Below, in pieces: positions 1-6,442 of a DNA stretch of 11,725 nucleotides; position 1 is the stretch's first letter, and each line of letters starts with the position of its first letter. This DNA comes from Enterococcus_E cecorum_B (lineage in GTDB: Bacteria; Bacillota; Bacilli; Lactobacillales; Enterococcaceae): the NCBI GenBank assembly GCA_946499615.1, contig CAMMST010000064.1:1-11725 (forward strand), given 5' to 3'. Both the position numbers and the translations under genes were made by a program. The notes beneath the pieces are model-generated. The model was not told the origin of the DNA. It saw only the letters and a program-made list of their open reading frames with translations, and searched no databases.

Positions 1-7
1 CAAACAT
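1..7 (-). CDS. 5' end of an unidentified gene leaving the left edge
   Basis: Only the start codon and four further bases are visible. On the minus strand an ATG at 7-5 follows an almost ideal Shine-Dalgarno sequence (AAAAGGTGG at 25-17) with nine bases between them. The product cannot be read. From context, the gene is probably the first of the operon controlled by the adjacent AcoR-type activator: the repeated TTGTATCA sites and a cre-like site lie directly upstream of it. In relatives of this regulator, targets are acetoin-dehydrogenase or similar catabolic operons; that identity is a guess from family knowledge and not something the sequence shows. Confidence 0.5.
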
Positions 8-16
8 TTGTTCTCA

Positions 17-25
17 CCACCTTTT
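17..25 (-). promoter_or_regulatory. ribosome binding site of the left-edge gene
   Basis: AAAAGGTGG, followed by TGA, pairs well with the 3' end of 16S rRNA and sits nine bases before an ATG. It is the main evidence that a gene starts at the left border. Confidence 0.6.
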
Positions 26-29
26 GGAT

Positions 30-87
30 AAAAAAATACTAGTAAATGCTTAGGGGTGTTATTTAACCCCCTTGCACTTACTAGTAT
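30..87 (-). terminator. hairpin plus T-run in the leader of the left-edge gene (terminator or attenuator)
   Basis: Arms at 36-56 and 67-87 pair over about 17 of 21 positions (TACTAGTAA / TTACTAGTA, TGC / GCA, GGGG / CCCC) with a 10-base loop. Read on the minus strand the structure is followed directly by seven T residues (36-30). One A-C mismatch on the plus strand becomes a G-U pair on the minus-strand RNA, which favours function in that direction. It lies between a possible promoter and the ribosome binding site of the left gene, so it could attenuate that gene or act as a second stop for read-through from acoR. Confidence 0.5.
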
Positions 88-112
88 AATTCACCTTTTG
101 TTCGGATTCTAA
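83..112 (-). promoter_or_regulatory. possible sigma-A promoter of the left-edge operon
   Basis: A TATACT -10 hexamer lies at 88-83. The best -35 candidate is poor (TTAGAA at 112-107, 18-bp spacer). A weak -35 is common where an activator helps. The -35 region overlaps the cre-like site. Transcription from here would start inside the 5' arm of the leader hairpin, which weakens this assignment. No -24/-12 sigma-54 promoter was found as an alternative. Confidence 0.3.
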
Positions 113-121
113 GCGTTTTCA
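108..121 (-). promoter_or_regulatory. cre-like site (CcpA operator)
   Basis: TGAAAACGCTTAGA on the minus strand matches the consensus TGWAANCGNTNWCA at 13 of 14 positions. It overlaps the -35 region of the candidate promoter for the left operon, a position expected to give carbon catabolite repression. A second cre-like site precedes acoR. Confidence 0.55.
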
Positions 122-164
122 TTTTGTATCATTCATTTGATACAAAATGTCTCAAATTGTATCA
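120..164. promoter_or_regulatory. array of three TTGTATCA half-sites, likely activator binding sites
   Basis: A perfect 12-bp inverted repeat (CATTTTGTATCA at 120-131 and its complement at 138-149, 6-bp spacer) is followed by a third half-site, TTGTATCA at 157-164. The two direct copies (124 and 157) are 33 bp apart, close to three helical turns. The array lies between the acoR terminator and the left operon. This is where an enhancer-type activator encoded next door would bind, so it is the best candidate for the AcoR-like protein's upstream activating sequence. Binding is inferred. Confidence 0.55.
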
Positions 165-195
165 AAATGATTCTCAGCCATCACTTTATATAGAC

Positions 196-231
196 AAAAA
201 ACAGGAGCACCTACACAGCGCTCCTGTTTTT
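196..231 (-). terminator. Rho-independent terminator of the acoR-like gene
   Basis: CAGGAGC (202-208) pairs with GCTCCTG (220-226) and the stem extends through five A-T pairs, giving 12 bp with an 11-base loop. Minus-strand transcripts end in six T residues (201-196). It begins just after the TGA stop of the regulator. T-rich sequence on the other side makes it potentially bidirectional. Confidence 0.85.
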
Positions 232-236
232 AATTC

Positions 237-2006
237 TCAATATTCTATATGATATTCTTTTATTTTACGATATAGTGTTGCTCGAGAAATTCCTAAGCTT
301 TTTGCCGCATTTGTTACATGATAATGTTGAGATTTTAAAGCTTTCAGTATTTCTTCTTTTTCTTTACTTTCAATAGATTCTTGTGGTCTTGTTTCTTTTT
401 CTGAAAGTCTACCTAATGTAATTAATTCTAAGATTTGTTCATTCGTAGGTTCTTCTTCTGCATAAAAAATATAGAGTCTTTCTAAAAAATTATTAAACTC
501 ACGAATATTACCTGGCCAATGATAAGTTCGTGCTGTTTGTAGCAAGCGTTCTTTCCAATTAATTTCCCATTGACGCTTTTCACAGAAACGTTCAACTAAA
601 GGAAGCAAATCTTCTAACCGCTCTCGTAATGGTGGAATACTTAGTTTACCAACATAAATCCGATAAAATAAATCTTCCCTGAATTCTTTCGCAATGACGC
701 GTTTTCTTAAATCCTGATTACTTGCACTTACTAACCTAAAATCAACAGGTTGTGGTTGGCCATTTAATGGTACTACTTGTTTTTCTTCTAAGACACGTAA
801 TAACGCCGTCTGCATCTTACAAGGCATACTATCAATTTCATCTAAAAACAACGTACCCCCATTCGCTTGTAGTATTTTCCCTACATGTCCTTCTTGATTC
901 GCTCCGGTAAAGGCGCCTGGTGCATAACCAAAAAGCTCACTTTCAAGTAAACTATCACTAATCGAACCACAGTTTACAGTAATTAATGGTCCCTGACGAT
1001 AGGGGCTATTCATATGCAATGTTTTAGCAATGACTTCTTTTCCGCTTCCTGATTCACCATATACATGAACGGGCACCTTGCTTTGTGCTAATTTTTGGAC
1101 TTTTATTAAAAATTGTTGATAAGCTGCATTTTTGCTAGGCACTCCCACATAATGAAATTCATTTTCCTCAGATAGTTTTCTATACAATTTATAGCGATAT
1201 CCCACCAATTCATTATTAAAGATAATTTCTCTTTCTTCATATAATAAATCCCGTGGTAACTGTCCTTGGATTTCTTGATTCATTTCAAAATAGTCCTGAT
1301 ATTCATCGGGAATGTAAACAATTCGCTTATGTAAATCACAAAGAATCTCATGGTCTAGATTTTTACCAGCATATTGCAATAAAGCCATTTTTTGGTTTAA
1401 CTCTTCACGAATATAGGCATTGCTGATACGCTGTGTCATAGTCGTCAAAAACAACATTGCCTCTTGAACTGAATTATTATTATAGGTAGAGATATCTAAA
1501 ATACCAATCAACTCTTGATTTGAATCAAATATTGGCGCTGCAGCACAACTCCATCGTCTTGAAGCAATCGCATAATGGTCATCTAAAGACATGAACTCTG
1601 CTTGTTTATTTTCTAAGGCCATCCCAATCGCATTCGTCCCTACATCTAATTCAGACCAACGACTACCTATGTTAAAATAAATTTCATTGGCATAACTTTT
1701 TGCTTGATAGCTTCCTTCTCGCCAAAGAATAGTCCCTTTTTCATCAGTTAATATAAAGATAGGTTGTTTAATATGCATGATTTCTTTAAAATGCTTACTC
1801 TCATTCTTTACGAGATGTATCAAAATTTGATGTTGGCGTTGGCATGATTTTAACTCATTTTCTGTTAAAACAGTTCTAGGCTTTACCAAGTATGGATCGA
1901 CTTGTTCGTTATAGCATTTGCGCCATGAAGAAGCAATTTTATCCGGTAAGGAGGTCAAAATCTCTTTATCGCCATTAACAAATCTTCGCCAAGTATCTAC
2001 TTGCAT
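237..2006 (-). CDS. acoR: AcoR-type sigma-54-dependent transcriptional activator
   Basis: Predicted bacterial enhancer-binding protein of 589 residues that remodels RNA polymerase-sigma-54 using ATP. Order: N-terminal segment; GAF-like sensor around residues 80-205; AAA+ domain from about 295 with Walker A GESGSGK (317-323), an intact GAFTGA sigma-54 contact loop (364-369) and Walker B LFLDEID (386-392); Fis-type helix-turn-helix at the C-terminus (about 550-587). This is the architecture of AcoR/DhaR regulators. The effector is unknown; acetoin or another small carbon compound would fit the family. An in-frame GTG at 2015 lies inside the Shine-Dalgarno sequence (AAGAAGGTGAG, 2021-2011), so the ATG at 2006 is preferred. 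A cre-like site abuts the ribosome binding site. The likely target operon starts at the left edge. The acoR symbol is by architecture only. Confidence 0.85.
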   Translation of the reverse strand: MQVDTWRRFVNGDKEILTSLPDKIASSWRKCYNEQVDPYLVKPRTVLTENELKSCQRQHQILIHLVKNESKHFKEIMHIKQPIFILTDEKGTILWREGSYQAKSYANEIYFNIGSRWSELDVGTNAIGMALENKQAEFMSLDDHYAIASRRWSCAAAPIFDSNQELIGILDISTYNNNSVQEAMLFLTTMTQRISNAYIREELNQKMALLQYAGKNLDHEILCDLHKRIVYIPDEYQDYFEMNQEIQGQLPRDLLYEEREIIFNNELVGYRYKLYRKLSEENEFHYVGVPSKNAAYQQFLIKVQKLAQSKVPVHVYGESGSGKEVIAKTLHMNSPYRQGPLITVNCGSISDSLLESELFGYAPGAFTGANQEGHVGKILQANGGTLFLDEIDSMPCKMQTALLRVLEEKQVVPLNGQPQPVDFRLVSASNQDLRKRVIAKEFREDLFYRIYVGKLSIPPLRERLEDLLPLVERFCEKRQWEINWKERLLQTARTYHWPGNIREFNNFLERLYIFYAEEEPTNEQILELITLGRLSEKETRPQESIESKEKEEILKALKSQHYHVTNAAKSLGISRATLYRKIKEYHIEY

Positions 2007-2019
2007 GAAACTCACCTTC

Positions 2020-2033
2020 TTAAAACGCTTTCA
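2020..2033 (-). promoter_or_regulatory. cre-like site in the acoR-like leader
   Basis: TGAAAGCGTTTTAA on the minus strand matches TGWAANCGNTNWCA at 13 of 14 positions. It lies downstream of the predicted promoter and directly upstream of the ribosome binding site, where bound CcpA could act as a roadblock. With the site at 108-121 it suggests that both the activator and its target are shut off by preferred sugars. Confidence 0.55.
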
Positions 2034-2064
2034 ATTATCTTTAAAAAATATCATCCCTACGTCT

Positions 2065-2093
2065 AGCATAATACAACTTTGTGAAAAAATCAA
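2065..2093 (-). promoter_or_regulatory. probable sigma-A promoter of the acoR-like gene
   Basis: TTGATT (2093-2088) and TATGCT (2070-2065) are separated by 17 bp, leaving a leader of about 50 bases before the ATG. Each hexamer differs from consensus at two positions. The intergenic gap of 127 bp has no better candidate. Confidence 0.45.
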
Positions 2094-2133
2094 TGCATAC
2101 GCTAAACGAAAAAGGAATGAAAAAGTTATGCTA

Positions 2134-2535
2134 CTATTTATAAAAATCCATATCTATTATATTTTTAAAAGGGATACTTGTTTGGTTAGCTAACAGAACT
2201 CGTTTTCTTTTAAAATCTATTTTTGATATTTTTTCACATAATTCATTGATTTTTCCTTTATCTTTTCCTCCTTCTTCCTCAAAATAGTTTATTTTAATTG
2301 TTTGACTCTTATCATCTAATTGTGATAATTCATTTATCTTAAAATCCAGTTCAAATAATTGATCTTCTGCAAGAAACGGTCGTAAATCATATTGTATACC
2401 TTTTGTAGCAATCGCCTCAGCAAAACCATTTAAAGCTGCAAACGGGGCAAATTGTGCTGCTCGATGATCCAAAGACATTGGAAAAACCGGAAAGTATTTC
2501 TGATAATACTGTTGATTATTCAATAGACTACTCAT
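2134..2535 (-). CDS. small YolD-like partner of the Y-family polymerase
   Basis: A 133-residue soluble protein. Near the N-terminus it has a conserved-looking block (LDHRAAQFAPFAALNGF, about residues 22-38), reminiscent of the D-R-(A/G)...PF-A/D-AL signature of small proteins that accompany UmuC/UvrX-type polymerases in Firmicutes, loosely called YolD-like. The rest is charged and mostly helical by composition, with a lysine-rich C-terminal third and no membrane segment. Its ATG overlaps the polymerase stop codon as ATGA, so translation is very likely coupled. A role as an accessory or regulatory subunit, comparable to UmuD, has been suggested for such proteins; this is inference here. No clear terminator follows before the acoR-like gene. 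Confidence 0.7.
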   Translation of the reverse strand: MSSLLNNQQYYQKYFPVFPMSLDHRAAQFAPFAALNGFAEAIATKGIQYDLRPFLAEDQLFELDFKINELSQLDDKSQTIKINYFEEEGGKDKGKINELCEKISKIDFKRKRVLLANQTSIPFKNIIDMDFYK

Positions 2536-3983
2536 TTTTTATGTCCTCCTATTTGATCATTGCGCATTCTTGCGGTGGAATAATCGAGTAATGAAGATGC
2601 CTTTAAAACAGCATTATCCCCATAGCGTAAACGTACACCCAATAAAGCCTCTGTTAGCCGTTCTTCTCGTGCAATTTTTTCAGCCTGCTCCTCATCATAA
2701 TCAGCTAACGAATCATTCACAAATAATGAAAGTTGTTGTGTCGCTTGTGCCTGTTCTTTTGGAAAAACCTCATGAAATTGAATGGATACTCTACGAACAT
2801 ATACGTTAGGCTGAATGATTTGAGAAAATAATTGACTAGCCGCTTGAATGAGTTGTTGACTAGATTGAGTCGCATAAGGTAAAGCAATCGTTCCTTTGGT
2901 TCCTTTAGGCATCTGTATTTCCTCACCCATTGCTTGATAGCTTAAACTAAGGGAAAGATGTGTGGTCACTAATTGCTCTTTGACTAACTGAGCACTCAAC
3001 TTATCGACCATTTCTTTCATAATTAAGTAGGTTTCTCCTATTTCATAGGTGCGAAACAATACTTGGGAGCTACTGATACTATGATTTTTTGCTTGATAAT
3101 TTTTGATGGCTGCCATGGTACACGTTTCAATTCCAAAAGCATGATCAATGAGTAATTCTGCTTGAATGCCAAATTCCTTAAACAAACGCTTAGCATTCAG
3201 CTCTTGGTCATCTTTGGCAAGTGCACACTTAGCAATATCTGCCATCGTATATAACCCTAACTTAGCTAAACGTTGACTAATCCCACGGCCAATTCGCCAA
3301 AAATCGGTCAATGGTTGATGATGCCATAACTGTTGTTGATACCTTTTTTCATCGAGAAAAGCAATCCTAACGCCATGCTCATCCGCAGGCGCTTTTTTAG
3401 CTAAAATATCCATCGCTACTTTTGCTAAATAAAGATTTGTCCCGATACCAACCGTAGCAGTTATCCCTGTTGTTTGGACAATATCCTTAACAATTGTTTC
3501 GGCTAAAACATGGGGATTGTCCTGGTATTGATGTAAGTAAGGTGTCACATCCATAAAAACTTCATCAATGGAATACACGTGGATATCTTCTGGTGCAACA
3601 TACTTAAGATAAATTTGATAAATACGTGCACTATAATCAATATACAGTTGCATCCGAGGGGGGACGACCATATAATCAAGCGCTGTATAATTATTTTTAG
3701 TTAACTCGTTTAAACTAACTGAATGATTGGCAAAACGATGATTTGGCGCTAGTTTTTGTCGTTGTTGATTGATTTTTGCTACCTGTTCTTCAACCATAAA
3801 TAATCGCGGACGTCCACCAATCCCAAAACTCTTTAATGCAGGAGTGACTGCTAAACAAATGGTCTTAGAAGATCTAGAAGTATCAGCTACTACTAAATTA
3901 ATATCTAATGGATCTAAATGACGCTCTACACACTCTACAGACGCATAAAACGACTTTAAATCAATGGCTAAATAATAATTCAT
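2532..3983 (-). CDS. Y-family translesion DNA polymerase (UmuC/UvrX type)
   Basis: Predicted error-prone polymerase of 483 residues that copies past damaged template bases. The N-terminus MNYYLAIDLKSFYASVE contains the first metal ligand (Asp8) and the aromatic steric residues. The second catalytic cluster is SIDE near residues 138-141 (Asp140-Glu141). A helix-hairpin-helix region (DFWRIGRGISQRLAKLGL, about 228-245) and a little-finger region follow. Its length and lack of a DinB-like short form fit the UvrX/UmuC group of Firmicutes, often found on phages, plasmids and conjugative elements. I use the ATG at 3983 because the in-frame GTG at 3992 lies within the Shine-Dalgarno sequence GGTGAGG. 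A LexA-box-like sequence at the promoter suggests SOS control. It forms an operon with the overlapping small downstream gene. Confidence 0.9.
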   Translation of the reverse strand: MNYYLAIDLKSFYASVECVERHLDPLDINLVVADTSRSSKTICLAVTPALKSFGIGGRPRLFMVEEQVAKINQQRQKLAPNHRFANHSVSLNELTKNNYTALDYMVVPPRMQLYIDYSARIYQIYLKYVAPEDIHVYSIDEVFMDVTPYLHQYQDNPHVLAETIVKDIVQTTGITATVGIGTNLYLAKVAMDILAKKAPADEHGVRIAFLDEKRYQQQLWHHQPLTDFWRIGRGISQRLAKLGLYTMADIAKCALAKDDQELNAKRLFKEFGIQAELLIDHAFGIETCTMAAIKNYQAKNHSISSSQVLFRTYEIGETYLIMKEMVDKLSAQLVKEQLVTTHLSLSLSYQAMGEEIQMPKGTKGTIALPYATQSSQQLIQAASQLFSQIIQPNVYVRRVSIQFHEVFPKEQAQATQQLSLFVNDSLADYDEEQAEKIAREERLTEALLGVRLRYGDNAVLKASSLLDYSTARMRNDQIGGHKK

Positions 3984-4000
3984 TACCCTCACCGTTTATA

Positions 4001-4014
4001 CGAATGTTTGTTCT
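4001..4014 (-). promoter_or_regulatory. LexA (SOS) box-like operator of the polymerase operon
   Basis: AGAACAAACATTCG on the minus strand resembles the Bacillus-type LexA box CGAACRNRYGTTYC. The GAAC half is intact and the other half is ATTC in place of GTTC, for 11 of 14 matches. It sits just after the -10 hexamer, over the expected start site, where a repressor would block initiation. Position and gene type support it more than the sequence score alone. Confidence 0.5.
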
Positions 4015-4015
4015 C

Positions 4016-4044
4016 TATAAAATAGAATAGCGTATTTTAGGCAA
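4016..4044 (-). promoter_or_regulatory. probable promoter of the polymerase operon
   Basis: TTGCCT (4044-4039) and TTTATA (4021-4016) are 17 bp apart. The LexA-box-like sequence follows immediately downstream. Confidence 0.4.
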
Positions 4045-4078
4045 TTTGACTAGTCTAATTTCTTTTTAAAACAAACTA

Positions 4079-4122
4079 AATAGGACAAAAATGGCAAAAA
4101 CGCCAAAATTGTCCTATTTTTC
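4079..4122 (-). terminator. terminator after ctpA-lepB
   Basis: AAATAGGACAA and TTGTCCTATTT pair as outer arms, with an inner TGGC / GCCA stem, making a long AT-rich hairpin a few bases after the lepB stop. T-rich runs occur on both strands, so it may work in both directions. It separates lepB from the polymerase operon. Confidence 0.7.
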
Positions 4123-4129
4123 TCTAATA

Positions 4130-4675
4130 TTAAATAATTGTTATATGTTTGATTGGATAATATATACCACACGCTTTTCCTAAAATTTGTTCACTAGAAA
4201 CTGTACCAAAAGAGCGACTATCTTTAGAAATACGACGATTATCCCCTAAGACAAAATAGCTATCCCTACCTAGTTTTTCTACTCCAAGCAAATCATCTAA
4301 ACTAAAATCATTCATATCATAGTATAAGGATTGCTCTTTTTTAGAAAGATGACTGTCTTTAAAATATTCTTTTACAGGTTTGTCATTAATATATAATTGT
4401 TGCTTTTTATAGGCTAACTTTTCTCCAGGTAAGGCAATCACTCGTTTAATATAAGTGGTTCCTCCTTCTTGAAAGACAATCACATCAAAGCGTTTAATTT
4501 TAGTCAAACGTTCCACTAAAATCATATCACGATTATCTAACAGCGGATTCATGGAATTTCCCTCCACCATCATGGGAATAAAGATAAACCCTCTTAAAAC
4601 TAAAGCAATTCCCAAACTAATAAGCAAGTATTTAACTAGTAGCCAAAAAGAATCAAGATATTTAGTTGGTATCAT
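4130..4675 (-). CDS. lepB: signal peptidase I
   Basis: Membrane-bound serine protease of 181 residues that removes signal peptides from exported pre-proteins at the outer face of the membrane. One N-terminal membrane segment (about residues 10-35) is followed by the catalytic box GNSMNP with nucleophile Ser41, the general-base box YIKRVIALPGE with Lys77, and the C-terminal GDNR..S.DSR.FG box (144-157). Size and single anchor match Gram-positive SipS-type enzymes. The ATG lies inside the 3' end of ctpA (14-bp overlap). An AGAGGA ribosome binding site is about nine bases upstream. The overlap implies coupled expression with the S41 protease. Other signal peptidases may exist elsewhere in the genome. 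Confidence 0.95.
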   Translation of the reverse strand: MIPTKYLDSFWLLVKYLLISLGIALVLRGFIFIPMMVEGNSMNPLLDNRDMILVERLTKIKRFDVIVFQEGGTTYIKRVIALPGEKLAYKKQQLYINDKPVKEYFKDSHLSKKEQSLYYDMNDFSLDDLLGVEKLGRDSYFVLGDNRRISKDSRSFGTVSSEQILGKACGIYYPIKHITII

Positions 4676-6074
4676 TTTTTAATTCCTCTTTTAACTGTGT
4701 CAGTGCTTTTTGATAACTCAAGTCTTCTTGTAAGTATTTGCTAAAAATAAGTGAATTAATTTTTTCCAACGTTTCTTGATCCAGTTTGCCAGATACCGGT
4801 AGTTTTTCTTCTGTTTGAATTTTCTTCAACGCCTGAATATAAGAGGCATCAAAGTCCTTACTATCTATTTTGATACCTAAAAATGCAAATAAATCACAAA
4901 TTTCTTGTTGCTCTTTAGAAGATAATGGTTCTTGATTATTAAGCTGGTTATTAAAAGTATTCAATTGCTGAGCCGTTGGTAATGCAACCAAAATATCAGG
5001 TAGCAAACCTTTTTTATGCACCCAGTTTCCTTTAGGGGTTAACCATTTTTGCGTACTTAGCTTAATCTCAGAGGCTTCATCTAGGCTACTTACTAGTTGA
5101 ACGGTTCCTTTACCAAATGTTTTTTGTCCAATGATTGGAATATGGGCACTTTCTTTTAAAGCTGCTGCCACTAATTCAGCAGCTGAGGCCGTCTGTCCGT
5201 CTACTAAAACAACAACCGGCTCTTCTACTTTAAACCCATGATCTAGTTTAGCATTGGCCTTATCTACTTGAGTCACTTGATTTTTTTCAGCAAATTTTAC
5301 GATTGGCTGACCATTTTTTAAAAACATACTGGCCACTTTTTCGCCTTCTTCAAGTAAGCCACCGCCATTTTGACGCAAATCAAGAATAAAAGCCTTCACG
5401 TGTTGTTTGCGTAAACTTTTAATTTCACTTTGTAAATCACGGCTAGTCTGCACGCCAAAAGTATCAATATGGATGAATGCAATTTGGGGATTATTGGCAT
5501 CGATTTGACTCTTCACAGCAGATAAATGTACCGCTTTCCTAGTAATGGCTTTTTGAAAGACTTGTTGCCCACGTTTTAATTGCAAATGAACAACAGTATT
5601 TTCCTTTCCTTTAATTTGCGAAACAACTTCATCAATACTTAGATCTTTAACTGGTTTTTCATCTACTTTTTCAATAATATCGCCTTTTTGCAATCCTGCT
5701 TTTGCGGCTGGCGTACCTTTTTTGGGTTGTTCGACAATGGTTACTTGGTTATCTAAAATACTCACCACTGCACCAATCCCCACAATTTGATTACTTAGTT
5801 TATCATTCAAAGCGGTTTTTTGATCACCGTCTAAAAGGGTTGTGTATGGATCATCTAGTGAATCTAACATTCCTTTGATGGCTCCCTGGGCTAATGTTTT
5901 ACTATTGACCTTATCATAATAGTTCTCTTGAATTTGGTGATAAACATGATTCACCTTAGCCAACTGCGAATCGGTTTGTTGGTTTTCTAAAATATAAACC
6001 ACACTACCTCCAATGGCTGCTGAAATAACGGCTACAGCTCCTAGCGATATGAACTGTTTTTTTGAAAATTTCAT
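4662..6074 (-). CDS. ctpA: S41-family carboxy-terminal processing protease
   Basis: Secreted or membrane-tethered serine protease of 470 residues that degrades or processes envelope proteins. Features in order: N-terminal membrane anchor (about 8-29); PDZ domain (about 97-170) that presents substrate C-termini; S41 catalytic domain with Ser297 in TASAAE, Lys322 in TFGKGTVQ and Gln326; a C-terminal peptidoglycan-binding-like domain (about 388-445) with the repeat-type motif LPVSGKLDQETL. The Ser-Lys spacing of 25 and Lys-Gln spacing of 4 equal those I recall for Prc and CtpB, so the enzyme looks active. The ATG at 6074 has a modest AGAGAG ribosome binding site. It heads an operon with lepB from an extended -10 promoter. 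Its substrate is unknown. Confidence 0.92.
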   Translation of the reverse strand: MKFSKKQFISLGAVAVISAAIGGSVVYILENQQTDSQLAKVNHVYHQIQENYYDKVNSKTLAQGAIKGMLDSLDDPYTTLLDGDQKTALNDKLSNQIVGIGAVVSILDNQVTIVEQPKKGTPAAKAGLQKGDIIEKVDEKPVKDLSIDEVVSQIKGKENTVVHLQLKRGQQVFQKAITRKAVHLSAVKSQIDANNPQIAFIHIDTFGVQTSRDLQSEIKSLRKQHVKAFILDLRQNGGGLLEEGEKVASMFLKNGQPIVKFAEKNQVTQVDKANAKLDHGFKVEEPVVVLVDGQTASAAELVAAALKESAHIPIIGQKTFGKGTVQLVSSLDEASEIKLSTQKWLTPKGNWVHKKGLLPDILVALPTAQQLNTFNNQLNNQEPLSSKEQQEICDLFAFLGIKIDSKDFDASYIQALKKIQTEEKLPVSGKLDQETLEKINSLIFSKYLQEDLSYQKALTQLKEELKNDTN

Positions 6075-6108
6075 AAGTATACTCTCTTAATTATATTTTG
6101 TTGAGTCA

Positions 6109-6137
6109 ATTATAACATACTTTCTATCTGCATGAAA
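6109..6137 (-). promoter_or_regulatory. extended -10 promoter of ctpA-lepB
   Basis: TGTTATAAT (6117-6109) is a perfect extended -10 motif. The -35 region 17-18 bp upstream is only T-rich (TTTCAT). It lies just downstream of the T-run that ends the yozE terminator, so the two transcription units are separated by only a few bases. Confidence 0.6.
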
Positions 6138-6222
6138 AAAAGGAGAACAAATCTGTACCGACCCCCAAAAGTTAGATCATAAAATCTAACTTTTGGGGGT
6201 CACATCAATCATTCTCCTTTTT
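6135..6222 (-). terminator. terminator of msrA-yozE with a palindrome inserted in its loop
   Basis: Outer arms AAAAAGGAGAA (6137-6147) and TTCTCCTTTTT (6212-6222) pair over 11 bp, and on the minus strand the stem ends in seven T residues (6141-6135). This is a normal intrinsic terminator except that its loop is 64 bases long and holds a complete second hairpin (6160-6201). The TAA of yozE overlaps the outer stem. Confidence 0.7.
6160..6201. repeat. 18-bp perfect palindrome resembling paired IS3-family ends
   Basis: GACCCCCAAAAGTTAGAT (6160-6177) and its exact complement (6184-6201) flank six bases. The left side is preceded by TGTACC. As I recall them, the terminal repeats of many IS150-group IS3 elements in lactic acid bacteria read TGTACTGACCCC..AAAGTTAGAC, so this looks like two facing element ends with almost nothing between them: a minimal MITE-like or deletion remnant. 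No T-run follows the palindrome itself, so it is not a simple terminator. The element name is unknown. Confidence 0.5.
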
Positions 6223-6442
6223 ATTGGCATTCTTCTTCATATTGCGCCCAAAACGCATCAAATAAGCTCATATTAGATAAGTAATCGGTATTCATTTCTA
6301 AATAAGAGGATACTTCATGATAATCTTGACTATGTTTAGGAAATTGAATATCTTCACTTACCGCTGTGGCAAATAGTTGTAACGCATCCATATGACTAGG
6401 GCCTTTCTTACTCATCAAAAATTGATAAAAACTTTTAGTCAT
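6221..6442 (-). CDS. yozE: YozE family protein
   Basis: A 73-residue acidic soluble protein matching the YozE/DUF1250 family, which has a fold like sterile-alpha-motif domains. The recognisable features are the N-terminal SFYQFLMSKKG, the central LFATAVSEDIQFPKHSQDY and the C-terminal LFDAFWAQYEEE aromatic helix. Length is typical. The molecular function of the family is not established. The ATG overlaps the msrA stop by 8 bp and has an AAGGAGC ribosome binding site, so the two genes form a coupled pair. The stop codon is embedded in the terminator stem. Confidence 0.9.
   Translation of the reverse strand: MTKSFYQFLMSKKGPSHMDALQLFATAVSEDIQFPKHSQDYHEVSSYLEMNTDYLSNMSLFDAFWAQYEEECQ

Noticed and set aside
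1..14. LexA-box-like AGAACAAATGTTTG on the minus strand at the left edge
   Set aside because: It matches 12 of 14 consensus positions, but it includes the start codon of the left gene and lies downstream of its ribosome binding site, an unlikely operator position. Nothing else suggests SOS control there.
2007..2015. GTG start extending the acoR-like protein by three residues
   Set aside because: The GTG is part of the Shine-Dalgarno sequence. The same artefact occurs at 3992, 7633, 8549 and 11227.
2064..2133. TAGCATAA / TTATGCTA inverted repeat in the acoR-like promoter region
   Set aside because: Eight-base arms 54 bases apart with no T-run; it could arise by chance and does not make a convincing terminator for the polymerase operon.
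6160..6201. The palindrome as a simple terminator for yozE
   Set aside because: No T-run follows it on either strand. The real terminator stem and T-run lie outside it.
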